Positions 54,712 to 63,461 of a stretch of DNA of 64,000 bases are shown here, piece by piece (position 1 is the stretch's first letter; each line of letters opens with the position of its first letter). The DNA is taken from assembly GCA_030679955.1 (NCBI GenBank), contig JAUXSF010000011.1, positions 1-64,000 of the forward strand, read 5' to 3'. This stretch comes from Chlamydiales bacterium (GTDB lineage Bacteria > Chlamydiota > Chlamydiia > Chlamydiales > JAJFMA01). Made by a program: the position numbers and the translations under genes. Under the pieces are notes generated by a model. That model was not told the origin of the DNA. It worked only from the letters and a program-made list of their open reading frames with translations, and made no database searches.

Positions 54712-54714
54712 ACT

Positions 54715-55026
54715 ATGGATACAGAAACAACACAAAAGATAACGACGAAACTGTTCATAGGATGTCATCTCACACCCGACATTCGTATGACTCTGAATCA
54801 AAGCTCTGCCTGGAAAAATGCGAAAATCTCTATCGACGGAGAGTTAAAAGAGCAGCGACACCACGGCAAAGACTACATCGGTCTCTTCGTCCATGGCGAG
54901 CACATTACTCTCCCCCACTTGCGTGAAGCCGAAGGTTTAGTTCGCAATAAACTGCGTGAATATAGCCCTACACACAATACCGACAGCCTACCTGTCTACC
55001 TATTATCAATCGTTTTAGTCTCTTAG
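54715..55026 (+). CDS. Unknown protein, 103 aa
   Basis: Begins four bases after pgl and ends ten bases before maf, so it is almost certainly part of the same transcript. The product is soluble and mixed alpha/beta (TTKLFIGCHLTPDIRMTL; HGKDYIGLFVHGEHITLPHL), with three histidines near the middle. No signal peptide or membrane segment. I recognise no family. Confidence 0.7.
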   Translation: MDTETTQKITTKLFIGCHLTPDIRMTLNQSSAWKNAKISIDGELKEQRHHGKDYIGLFVHGEHITLPHLREAEGLVRNKLREYSPTHNTDSLPVYLLSIVLVS

Positions 55027-55036
55027 GAATCCTGTT

Positions 55037-55618
55037 ATGCCGCTCATCCTTGGATCACAGTCCCCTCGCCGTCGCGAGATCCTGGGCTATTTTACCTTAC
55101 CTTTTGTCGCAGCCTCACCAGAATTCGATGAAGAAAGCATCGTTTTTGACGGCGATCCGCAGAAATTTGCCATCCAAATCGCACGTGGCAAAGCACTGGC
55201 CTTAGCGCCGCTATTTCCTAACGATCCCATCTTAACCGCTGACACCGTTGTCTACCGCGAGGGAAAGGTGTATGGTAAGCCGCGCGATGATGCCGATGCC
55301 TTGAGGATGCTTCAAGAGCTGGCCGGACACTGGCATAGCGTTTTCACAGCACTAACGTTGAAGACGCAAACAGAAGAGCATACTATCTGCCAAGAAACCC
55401 GCGTGCAGTTTCAAGCGGCAAACAAACACCAACTACAACAGTACCACAAGCAGATCCATTGTCTTGATAAGGCCGGATCCTATGCCATTCAAACGGCCGG
55501 GGGCCTCATTACCCAGCGTATCGATGGCTGTTTTTATAATGTGATGGGGCTGCCGCTAGCAGGACTATCGCAAATTCTAAACAAAATTGACATCGACCTC
55601 TGGGACTACCTTAAATGA
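55037..55618 (+). CDS. maf: Maf-family nucleoside triphosphate pyrophosphatase
   Basis: 193 aa. LILGSQSPRRREIL is the family's phosphate-binding signature; LTADTVVYREGKVYGKP holds the catalytic Asp region, and DKAGSYAIQ the conserved KAGSYAIQG-type motif. It removes pyrophosphate from non-canonical or modified nucleotides, and in some bacteria affects septation. AGGA lies eight bases before the ATG. It overlaps the next gene by four bases. Confidence 0.93.
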   Translation: MPLILGSQSPRRREILGYFTLPFVAASPEFDEESIVFDGDPQKFAIQIARGKALALAPLFPNDPILTADTVVYREGKVYGKPRDDADALRMLQELAGHWHSVFTALTLKTQTEEHTICQETRVQFQAANKHQLQQYHKQIHCLDKAGSYAIQTAGGLITQRIDGCFYNVMGLPLAGLSQILNKIDIDLWDYLK

Positions 55619-57288
55619 TCAAGCGTGCCATCCTGACAGCACTGGTAGCCTTGAGCATCGCTCTTCCATTGGAAGCAGAGGTGAAAGGCATGTCATCGCG
55701 CGTGCTTTTCATGATGCGCCGCTGCCAAGTGCAAGAAGCAGTTGATCTGTACCGTCAGTATGCGTTGGAACTCGGTCGAGAAGATTACGATATCCTGCAG
55801 CAAATGGGCTTGGTGCTATTAGAACAAGGCGCCAACTCGCGCGATGCTGAAGAACAGCTCATGGCAATATTTGGAGCAGGCGTCTCTGCACATGACCTTG
55901 CTACGCCAATCCTTGTTCAAGGCTTGAATAATGACAACCCTCAAATACGCTTGGCTAGCTTAAACATGTTAGCTCAGAGGCAAACGGATACCGCCGACGA
56001 GTTAATTAACCGTGCTATCAACTGCCAAGAACCTCTTATTCGTTTGGAAGGGTGTTATCTACTAGCCAAAAAGAAACATCCGGCAGCGGTGGGACAGACA
56101 GAAGCGCTGATGATTAAGCTCCCTCCAGCCACATGGTTTCTATTCGCCGAAATCTTTGCCACCATTGGTGATGTTAGATCGATACGTCAGCTTAGACGCT
56201 TGATGAATCACGAAGATAACCTTGCGCGCCTAGCAGCCATAGTTGCGGTAGCTGAGCATGGACGCGATGATCTTCTGCCTCAGATACGGCAACTATCTAC
56301 GCATCTGGATACCAGCCAACAAGAAGCATGTGCAGGTGCCTTGGGCGCTTTAGGCGATCAAGGATCCATTTCACGCCTAAAAAAACTAGCGGAATCCAAA
56401 GCGGCTCACGTTAGATTGGCGGCCTATATTGCCCTGAACAAACTCGGATGCACCGAATATGCCGAACAAATAACAGCCTTGGCACGCGAGGGCAATGTAT
56501 TAGCTATTTATGCTCTGGGCGATGTTGAAGGTAGCCAGGACCTCTTGGCCACTCTGGCCGATTGCGACAATTCTACTGTCCAAATTAATGCGACTCTTTC
56601 ACTTCTAAGATTACGAGATCGTCGGTGTCTGCCCGGCCTTCGCAAGCTGTTGATCAAAAACAGACGCGACACTTCTTATGTCAAAGTCGTTTCGCACGGG
56701 AAAATCCTAACCGCATGGAAAGCTGTTCCAACCGCTACCCTTGAGAGTACCCCTTTAGCCATCGAGCTATCGACTAACTTGCGGGAAAGCTGTCTAGGCG
56801 CTGCTGTGGAGTTACCGGAAGAGGACTTCTTAGAACTAGCAGAAGCAATTTTGGACAAGCAGCAATGCGAGTTGGTTCCACTGGCCATTCAATTGATCGA
56901 AAACATAGCCAGCGATAAAGCCATCGCCATTCTGCAAAAGCACCAACAAAAGCTAGGAGCTCCCCTCGTTCGCAATTACTGCAACTTGGCGTTATTTAAG
57001 TTGGATGTCGAGGGACCCTATTCTGACAATCTCCTGTCATGGGTTCGCAAGCAGTCGCATGTTGATATGATTCGCTTCAGACCCGTCGTTCCTTGGGAAT
57101 TGAGAGATGCCGCGGCTTCGCATCAGATAACGCCGGAAGAGACATCTAAACTATTCATCTCGTCAGTGGAGACGCTGGCAGCTCGACAGGATGACAGCGG
57201 TGTTCAGGTTCTGCTAGACCTTATCCGTGATGGCAATGCCAAAAATCGTTATGCTCTCGCCGGTCTGTTAATACGTACAATTCAATAG
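55615..57288 (+). CDS. Exported HEAT-repeat protein, 557 aa
   Basis: The signal peptide (AILTALVALSIALPLEAEV) is probably cleaved near residue 21. The rest is an alpha-solenoid with HEAT-like pairs, for example PQIRLASLNMLAQRQ, EDNLARLAAIVAVAEHG, and KAAHVRLAAYIALNKLG. It presumably acts as a periplasmic or envelope scaffold binding other proteins; no partner can be named. It is translationally coupled to maf (ATGA). Similar HEAT proteins lie next to maf in other chlamydiae as far as I recall, not verified here. Confidence 0.8.
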   Translation: MIKRAILTALVALSIALPLEAEVKGMSSRVLFMMRRCQVQEAVDLYRQYALELGREDYDILQQMGLVLLEQGANSRDAEEQLMAIFGAGVSAHDLATPILVQGLNNDNPQIRLASLNMLAQRQTDTADELINRAINCQEPLIRLEGCYLLAKKKHPAAVGQTEALMIKLPPATWFLFAEIFATIGDVRSIRQLRRLMNHEDNLARLAAIVAVAEHGRDDLLPQIRQLSTHLDTSQQEACAGALGALGDQGSISRLKKLAESKAAHVRLAAYIALNKLGCTEYAEQITALAREGNVLAIYALGDVEGSQDLLATLADCDNSTVQINATLSLLRLRDRRCLPGLRKLLIKNRRDTSYVKVVSHGKILTAWKAVPTATLESTPLAIELSTNLRESCLGAAVELPEEDFLELAEAILDKQQCELVPLAIQLIENIASDKAIAILQKHQQKLGAPLVRNYCNLALFKLDVEGPYSDNLLSWVRKQSHVDMIRFRPVVPWELRDAAASHQITPEETSKLFISSVETLAARQDDSGVQVLLDLIRDGNAKNRYALAGLLIRTIQ

Positions 57289-57295
57289 AGTCTTT

Positions 57296-58219
57296 ATGAA
57301 TTTAAAGCACCTTGCTAAACGCGTGACGCTGATTGGTGAATCTACCCCTCATGTTGTGAATTTAAGCTATTTCGCTGGCCTGCAAGATGACAGCTTTGTC
57401 ACTGCTGATTTTACGATAGTTCCATACGAAAAAGGAAAACCTATCGAGGTTGCAGACGTGTCTATTCCTCTGATGTTGGGTTATAAGTACCAGCTTCCGG
57501 ATGGCCGCATGGTCTACAGTTATGACCACCATGGTCCAGATATTCGAATGCAAATGCAGATTTCGTCCACCTCGCTGTCGCAAGAACTTATGCGTCGTAG
57601 AAAGAACCCTTTTCCTCATGTCTATGGAACACATGTAGACACCGATAGCCTGCTCTCCTATTTTGTGCTGCTTACGGCCAACGTGGATGAACAGTTTAGC
57701 ACCGCTTCTATTGCCGCGGATCATACCGGTGCAGAAAACCGCATCGCCGATGTCCTTCAATCACTCACCGATTTGCGCAATGTCGAGTTCTCTTTCGATT
57801 GCCTCGATGATGTTTTAGAGAACAGAACGCTACCGGAAAAAGCCCAGAGACTGCTGGACACACGGTTGCGTAATCGCGAACGGGCACTAGAGTATGTACA
57901 AAATGGTATCATCGCCCCTATGGGAAATGGGGTTTATGTTGGAAGATTTGAGGAAGCCCTTCCCGGTGAGCTGCTTCCTGCATTGATTCCAGAGGCAAAG
58001 GTCATTGCTTTGGTTTCGTCCCTTAAGCCTGGCATCAAGGAAATAAAGGTCCGAGCTGGTTGTAAGTTTCCCTCAGGCCTGTCCCTCAATCAACTAGGCT
58101 TACCCAATTATGGCGGTCGCTGGAATGCCGGAAGCACCAAACGCTTCGGCGGCACCCCGGATCATGAGGTAGATGCGTTTATTGAAATCTTAACCAATGT
58201 GAACATTTTTACAGGATAG
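57296..58219 (+). CDS. DHH-phosphoesterase-like protein, 307 aa
   Basis: Candidate metal-binding motifs of a DHH-type phosphoesterase are VYSYDHHGPD near residue 80, GTHVDTDSLLSYFVLL near 115 and AADHTG near 145. A C-terminal LPNYGGRWNAGSTKRFGGTP resembles the DHHA1 substrate-binding GG motif. If correct, it would cleave phosphodiester or pyrophosphate bonds (nanoRNA, cyclic dinucleotide or PPi); which one is unknown. The last codons (IFTG, stop) are already inside repeat family B, so the repeat supplies the stop codon. Confidence 0.55.
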   Translation: MNLKHLAKRVTLIGESTPHVVNLSYFAGLQDDSFVTADFTIVPYEKGKPIEVADVSIPLMLGYKYQLPDGRMVYSYDHHGPDIRMQMQISSTSLSQELMRRRKNPFPHVYGTHVDTDSLLSYFVLLTANVDEQFSTASIAADHTGAENRIADVLQSLTDLRNVEFSFDCLDDVLENRTLPEKAQRLLDTRLRNRERALEYVQNGIIAPMGNGVYVGRFEEALPGELLPALIPEAKVIALVSSLKPGIKEIKVRAGCKFPSGLSLNQLGLPNYGGRWNAGSTKRFGGTPDHEVDAFIEILTNVNIFTG

Positions 58220-58295
58220 GCAGGATTTTTAGAAAAAAAATTGGAAGAGACTAAAAATCAGTCCCCATCCTGCATATCCCATACGCATCAACCTA
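58207..58295. repeat. Repeat family B, copy overlapping a gene's stop
   Basis: tacaggataggcaggatttt, then ccccatcctgcatatccc, then catacgcatcaacct. The last part is the reverse of aggttgatgcatatg at 58728. The element supplies the stop codon of the DHH-like gene. Confidence 0.6.
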
Positions 58296-58388
58296 AGTAT
58301 GAAACACGCATCATAACCAACGAGACCCCATATGTTTGCATGGCATATAACCTACTCTATAGCGGTTTGAACAAGATTTTGATCTAAT

Positions 58389-58643
58389 GCTGCGAAGCAG
58401 CAATTCTATTCTTAGCCCCTAGCCATACCCGAAGAATGAGGGTTGGCTAGGGGTGGAAATATCAATATCATCGCGCTGCGGAGCATCGCGTCTACACGTC
58501 TAGTGGAAGCCATCTTATTGCAGAATAATACGTTACCAAGACGCGGTGCTCCGCAACGCGAACGTTTTTTTGATCTTACCCACAGACAACCCTCCTGCGT
58601 CGGGTATGGCAATGGACTAAGATAAGAATTGCTGCTTCGCAGC
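58389..58643. mobile_element. 255-base fold-back / MITE-like element
   Basis: 57-base inverted terminal repeats (58389-58445 and 58587-58643) begin with the perfect gctgcgaagcagcaatt and differ at roughly a fifth of positions. The interior also pairs with itself (cgcgctgcggagcatcgcgtc region against gacgcggtgctccgcaacgcg region), so the whole element can fold into one long stem. It has no transposase. A 60-codon frame inside is not supported. Possible aat flanks are too short to prove a target duplication. Confidence 0.55.
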
Positions 58644-58725
58644 AATAGCTGCAGAAGACACTCCAACCTATGAGATAGGGGCAACCTGTTGAAGTACAAA
58701 TATTTGTAATGAATACACTTGATAA

Positions 58726-58790
58726 TTAGGTTGATGCATATGCCTGCATATCCTGTCGCGCAGCGATCATGCCTATCCGTAAAATCCCCA
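58726..58790. repeat. Repeat family B, right-hand copy
   Basis: aggttgatgcatatgcctgc, then cgcgcagcgatcatgcctat, then ccgtaaaat. It closely matches 38884-38946 and lies between the fold-back element and the U-box gene's 3' end. Confidence 0.6.
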
Positions 58791-58801
58791 TTTATTGCTC
58801 G

Positions 58802-60190
58802 CTAGGCACCATTGGATGTTGGTACTTTATCAAGTGCCTTTATACGGTGCTTTCTAACCCTTTCGCGATTAGGCATTGTGTTCTCTTTTTCCTTCCTGGC
58901 TTCTAGCTTGTGATCATGCTCAGCAAGTTCGTCGCAGTACTCTCGGAGCGCATAATTGGGGACCACCATGCCGTTATTTACGGCCTCAGGATTTATCTCC
59001 AAGGCTTTTTCAAGGGTAATTGTTACCCCTGCCTGATAGTCCTCGTTGAGTGGTGATAGGACCAACACAGGTTCGGGAATGTCGACTCGATTTAATCTTC
59101 TGTAAATTTGCTCGCCCTTGTATCCCTTTGCTAAAAGTAAATAGATTTCAGACACTAGGGAGGCAATTATCAGATTTGGAACCAACCGTCTTTCCTGATC
59201 CGTTAACTGCTTAGTAGAAGCCGGACAGATATTACTTCGCAAAAGCCATTCCGTGATCATATCTTTGGAATAGGTTTTTCCAGTTCCTAAAGTAACGGGA
59301 TTATTAAGCGGCGCCTGTCCAATAACGCATGATAATCCTAACGCTAAACATAGCGAGGCAGCTTTCTCCTGTTGATCAGCCGATAGAGCTATTGGAGTCT
59401 CAGATATATCTAGGGGCTTATCATGCTGTTGTTGTTGAGTTTGAATGAGCTCACGCCCTAGATTAATTCGTAAATTTCTTTCTTCCGCTAACTCATTTGC
59501 AAGACCTTGAGCCACGCCACGCAACCGATCATTTTGCTTATTTGCGGCGTGGTACTCATTCGCAAAGTAAGCAGCCGCACCAACGCTTGTTAAAATCGCA
59601 AGAGCACATATGCTGAGCACAGATGTAGGGCTTCGAAACCCATCTGAAAAACCGCGATTATACGCCAAATTCTTGCTAAGTCCAATGCCCTTTAATACGG
59701 CGGCACCTACACCCAGGCACATAGTAGATAATATACAACCTTCTGCGATCGATCTGAAAGTCTTCTCGGCAGTAAGAGAGAGCTCAAGTTTTGTAGGCGC
59801 AGGAAGCATCGATGGGGCCACTTTAGCTACAGCATGCCTAAATTGCTTAGCACGATTTTTGGATGGGGTTTTCAGCAAAGAAAGCAACGCAAGGCTTTGC
59901 TTTATATTCGCAGCATGGGCTTCCACTTCTTTACTTAGAGAGGCTGGAAACCTCTGGGTAAGCACTTTTACTGCGTCTATTGGCACTTTGGCAAGTGCTA
60001 GCTTCATCGCCAAAGGAAGGGTCTTTAATCCGAGTAGCACACTATTATATGCTGTAGTTATGCCTATGAGGGTTGAGTGAGCACAAAAGAAACGAATCTC
60101 TCGACGCCAAGGTTGCTTTGCCGTCTCTAGGTCATTAACTATGTTTCCTATCAGGGAAGGTGTCTCTGAATATTTCTTCAATACTAGCAT
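58802..60190 (-). CDS. Putative effector: membrane-associated U-box E3 ligase, 462 aa
   Basis: GAAGGGAA lies before ATG 60190. Residues 40-110 are helical, with AHAANIKQSLALLSLL. Hydrophobic segments occur around 155-170 and 192-207 (LSICALAILTSVGAAAY), followed by a coiled coil (residues 210-255, Gln-rich). Residues 284-348 read LGLSCVIGQAPLNNPVTLGT, then GKTYSKDMITEWLLRSNICP, then STKQLTDQERRLVPNLIIASLV. This matches the U-box pattern: CPIT-type opening, dPV, Gx(T/S)Y, W, CP-x(3)-L, and lipN-x-L. U-boxes recruit E2 enzymes for ubiquitin transfer, a pathway bacteria lack, so a host target is inferred. Confidence 0.65.
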   Translation of the reverse strand: MLVLKKYSETPSLIGNIVNDLETAKQPWRREIRFFCAHSTLIGITTAYNSVLLGLKTLPLAMKLALAKVPIDAVKVLTQRFPASLSKEVEAHAANIKQSLALLSLLKTPSKNRAKQFRHAVAKVAPSMLPAPTKLELSLTAEKTFRSIAEGCILSTMCLGVGAAVLKGIGLSKNLAYNRGFSDGFRSPTSVLSICALAILTSVGAAAYFANEYHAANKQNDRLRGVAQGLANELAEERNLRINLGRELIQTQQQQHDKPLDISETPIALSADQQEKAASLCLALGLSCVIGQAPLNNPVTLGTGKTYSKDMITEWLLRSNICPASTKQLTDQERRLVPNLIIASLVSEIYLLLAKGYKGEQIYRRLNRVDIPEPVLVLSPLNEDYQAGVTITLEKALEINPEAVNNGMVVPNYALREYCDELAEHDHKLEARKEKENTMPNRERVRKHRIKALDKVPTSNGA

Positions 60191-60335
60191 ACGCTTTCCC
60201 TTCGATTAAAATGCGGTGCTATTGTACCTGAATTTTATTGCCAAATGATAAAGATACATTGAGCCAACCTGCCTAACATGGAATTTCTTTCCCTCTTCTC
60301 CATAAATAGCGTATAGTGGTCTCTTTTTGGTGACC

Positions 60336-62474
60336 ATGCTCGCAAAAATCATCACAGTCGCTATTTGCATTCTCTTCGCACCGCTTTCCGCTGTCGAGAA
60401 TGATTCGCTATTTGCTCCTGGCGTGGCGCTGAATCTACGCGATCCTGAATATTGCGATGGTATTTTGACAACAACAGAGGGTGGCGTTGTTGTGGCTCCG
60501 GACCTTCGCGTTCAGGCCATGCGCATCGAGTCATGTAGACAAATCATTGAAAACGAACCAGTGTTCACCATCCATGCGGAAGGTAACCTCATGCTCGAAT
60601 ATGGCGAGCATGTCTTTACCGGCGGCGAACTTCAATATGACTTTCAGGCGCATCGCGGAGTTATTTACGATGGTCGTGGCATGTTCCATCCTTGGTATGT
60701 CGGAGCTAAATGCATTGAGCTACTGCCTAACGGCGACTATGTTCTGCACCAAGGGTTCTTATCGACCTCCCCTGCTTGGGATCCGGAATGGCGCATTGCC
60801 ATCAGCAACGCCTATCTAAGCAAAAATCGGGTGTTAACTGCTACCAATGTGCAGTTTCAGATTGTTCGCCTTCCCATTATGTGGATGCCTTATCTGAAAA
60901 CACATTTAGACTGGCTTTTGGACTCTCCAGTGCGCTACAGACTGCGATGGGGCGGCCCACAGGGACCTCGATTCGGCATCACATATAAACTAATCGATCA
61001 AGGATGTTTTAAGACTTTCTTACGACTCGACTATCGACTATCGCGGGGTCCTGGCTTCGCCATAGAGACCGAGGCATGCTCTCCGGATCATACTGAAATC
61101 TTCCTAACGCGAAACTACATCGCTCGTGATTCGGCAATTGACGATCCATCCGAGCGATTCCGCTATCGCTTCCAGGGCTTTTATAATAAGTGCCTGTGCG
61201 ATGATCGCATGAACTTGAATATCACGTATGACAAGATCAGCGACGAAGATATGCCGAGCGACTATAGCGATGAAGATCTGGAGCTAAAAACCGCACAGCG
61301 CACCCAACTGCACTTCAGAGGCCAAAACGATTGCGGTATTACGGACTTTAAGACACGCGTCCGGGTCAACAACTTTGAGACTCTAAAAGAAGACCTGCCA
61401 GCCATTGGCATGAGTATGCGTCCGTTTTCCATTGGTCCGACTGGTGTGATATCAGAAAACCGTTTTCATTTTGGTTATCACGACTTCAGGTTTTCCAACC
61501 TTCTACCCACTAGTTCAGATTATAGTTCGACAAGAACAGAATTTCGCCACAACGTCTATCGCCCGTTCAGCCTGGGAACCGGAACAATTACTCCAGAGGC
61601 TGGCCTAGTAGCGATTTATTACGGCAACAGCGCGGATAGCTCATCCAAATGGGTGGTGCTTGGCCAGTTCGGCGGTATCGTCAATACCCAGCTATATAGG
61701 CATTATGGCAGCTTTAAGCATGTTCTAGAGCCCTATATCAAGTACGATTACTATACCACGCCAAATACGGGGCCTGATCAGCACTTTATTTTCGATCTTC
61801 AAGATGGTTGGTACCGCTTAAATACGATGAGAGTGGGTGGACGCAACCTGCTATACCAAAAGTGCACCAATGGCTGTATCGCGCATCGCCTGACGTTAGA
61901 TTTATATACCTACGCCTTTTTTCATACACCGACTATTGGCAGTACTGTTCCGCGCTTTTACGCCAAAGCCATTTGGGATACTAGCCCAAGCCTGCGCCAT
62001 ACGATGTTAACTGTTTGGAACCAGCATAACCGCGTATTGGATGAATTTAACTTCCGCACTCAGTGGACGCTAAGTGAAAATCTAGCATTTGATGCGGAAT
62101 ATCGACATCGCAGCCCCTTTTATTGGCGCCGCCTTGATCCCGACAACTTTATCATGGATAGTATCCGCCCTGAAGTAGCGCTGCTTAACTCACCTGTTTC
62201 AGACAAGAGAAGCACCGTTCTGCTTCATGTCTTTTATCGGTTGCAGCACGATTTAGCCATTGAAGCGCAATATCACCATGGTTGGGATCGGATCAATCAG
62301 CCTTACTACCGCGAATACCAGCTAGACCTGTTAAAAACCATTCGCAGTACCTGGCATGTGAAGTTATCCTACCAGCAGAAAGAAAACGACCATCGGGTAG
62401 CCATTCACGTAAAAATTGGCCTTAAGAAGCCCGAGATGCCCTGCTCCACCCCCTGCTTCAGCCTGCTAGAGTAA
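60336..62474 (+). CDS. lptD: LPS-assembly protein LptD (OstA/Imp)
   Basis: 712-aa outer-membrane protein that inserts LPS into the outer leaflet. It has a signal peptide (LAKIITVAICILFAPLSAVE), an OstA-like beta-jellyroll N-terminal domain (FTIHAEGNLMLEYGEHVFTG), then a long beta-barrel with alternating aromatic residues and the C-terminal WHVKLSYQQKENDHRV. ATG 60336 is preferred to the TTG three codons earlier. It fits functionally with kdsB and waaA in the window. Confidence 0.85.
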   Translation: MLAKIITVAICILFAPLSAVENDSLFAPGVALNLRDPEYCDGILTTTEGGVVVAPDLRVQAMRIESCRQIIENEPVFTIHAEGNLMLEYGEHVFTGGELQYDFQAHRGVIYDGRGMFHPWYVGAKCIELLPNGDYVLHQGFLSTSPAWDPEWRIAISNAYLSKNRVLTATNVQFQIVRLPIMWMPYLKTHLDWLLDSPVRYRLRWGGPQGPRFGITYKLIDQGCFKTFLRLDYRLSRGPGFAIETEACSPDHTEIFLTRNYIARDSAIDDPSERFRYRFQGFYNKCLCDDRMNLNITYDKISDEDMPSDYSDEDLELKTAQRTQLHFRGQNDCGITDFKTRVRVNNFETLKEDLPAIGMSMRPFSIGPTGVISENRFHFGYHDFRFSNLLPTSSDYSSTRTEFRHNVYRPFSLGTGTITPEAGLVAIYYGNSADSSSKWVVLGQFGGIVNTQLYRHYGSFKHVLEPYIKYDYYTTPNTGPDQHFIFDLQDGWYRLNTMRVGGRNLLYQKCTNGCIAHRLTLDLYTYAFFHTPTIGSTVPRFYAKAIWDTSPSLRHTMLTVWNQHNRVLDEFNFRTQWTLSENLAFDAEYRHRSPFYWRRLDPDNFIMDSIRPEVALLNSPVSDKRSTVLLHVFYRLQHDLAIEAQYHHGWDRINQPYYREYQLDLLKTIRSTWHVKLSYQQKENDHRVAIHVKIGLKKPEMPCSTPCFSLLE

Positions 62475-62581
62475 TCTACAACGACTGATAATCTCATCCC
62501 AATCAATTATAAACTTTATATTATTAACATTAATGGTATAATCAATGAAGTAAGAATATTAAAACTTACCAAAGGTTTTGT
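62475..62581 (+). promoter_or_regulatory. AT-rich promoter region with gtataatcaat
   Basis: atcaattataaactttatat and gtataatcaat (62536-62546). The 11-mer also occurs in the leader of the SH2/kinase gene. tataat is a -10 candidate; the -35 is not clear. Confidence 0.4.
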
Positions 62582-63247
62582 ATGTCTATTTCAGCTACCC
62601 GATCACCATACGGCAATGACTTCCAACCAATCTTTAGCAACGTAGAGGCTGCTAAAACCTTACAGCCGGCTATAAAAAAACAAGCGGTGGGAGCAATAGA
62701 TTACGCTATTAAAACGCTTATGAATGATAAAAAATTGTTGGCAAACGATTCTAACGGCAAAAACACTAGTAAAGCAATTAATAAGGAAATCCAGAGTTTA
62801 CAGTCGTTAAAAAAAGAAGTCCTCAAGGCCAAATTGAATACGGGTGACCAAGCATTAAAATTGAATATGAAGGTACAGAGTAAAATTAGGCATGCGTCCT
62901 TGAAGGCTCAGGATGTAAATGCATCCCATAAAAACAGCCTTTTGACGCTTAAAGAGATGACTTCTCAGTTTAACATAACAGTTTCTGAAGCAGGTCGAAA
63001 GCTGAATCTGACTGTTGCGAAAGAGTTTGATAATGTCCCCAGAGACAAGCTTTGGCTGTTCGACAAAGAAACTAAAAAAATCAATGGTCTATTAAAGAAG
63101 ATCGGAAATTTGGTTGTTAAAGACCCCACTCATACTTCTCTTTCACAAGTTGAAAAGCGCGCGAGCAACTTGGCAAAGCTTTGCAAGCAGAAAGATGCGG
63201 CAATTCTTGCAAACCTAGACAGAGGTAGAAACTATTCTAGAATCTAA
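62582..63247 (+). CDS. Unknown helical protein, putative effector, 221 aa
   Basis: Basic, almost entirely helical protein rich in Lys/Asn/Ser (KKQAVGAIDYAIKTLM; NKEIQSLQSLKKEVLKAKL). No signal peptide, membrane segment or recognised domain. The Ser/Thr-rich first 12 residues (MSISATRSPYGN) would suit a type III secretion signal, though such signals have no firm consensus. AAAGG lies nine bases before the ATG. The AT-rich leader is like those of other putative effectors. Confidence 0.65.
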   Translation: MSISATRSPYGNDFQPIFSNVEAAKTLQPAIKKQAVGAIDYAIKTLMNDKKLLANDSNGKNTSKAINKEIQSLQSLKKEVLKAKLNTGDQALKLNMKVQSKIRHASLKAQDVNASHKNSLLTLKEMTSQFNITVSEAGRKLNLTVAKEFDNVPRDKLWLFDKETKKINGLLKKIGNLVVKDPTHTSLSQVEKRASNLAKLCKQKDAAILANLDRGRNYSRI

Positions 63248-63319
63248 TTCTGGGCTATTTGCGTAGCAAGCTATTTTGGGCCTCTAGGATGAATCTAGGG
63301 CTTAAATAATCTAATTTCT

Positions 63320-63379
63320 TAAGTGGACTCATCTAGAAATTTTTCGTCCACCTTGTCCACTTTCGTCCACGTCGTCCAT
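63320..63379. repeat. Repeat family C, third site
   Basis: aagtggactcatctag, then tcgtccaccttgtccacttt and tcgtccacgtcgtccat: gtccac/gtccat units of 9-10 bases. Related to 38682-38777 and 50977-51197. Confidence 0.6.
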
Positions 63380-63461
63380 CAAAATCCTGCAGGAAATCTC
63401 GCAAAAAAAAGCGCCATATGTAACGCTATGGCATCTTTGGATAATGGACGAGGGAGTAGTC

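Noticed and set aside
58443-58625. 60-codon ORF inside the fold-back element
   Set aside because: It lies wholly within the inverted repeats and mirrors their sequence; no ribosome-binding site or family.
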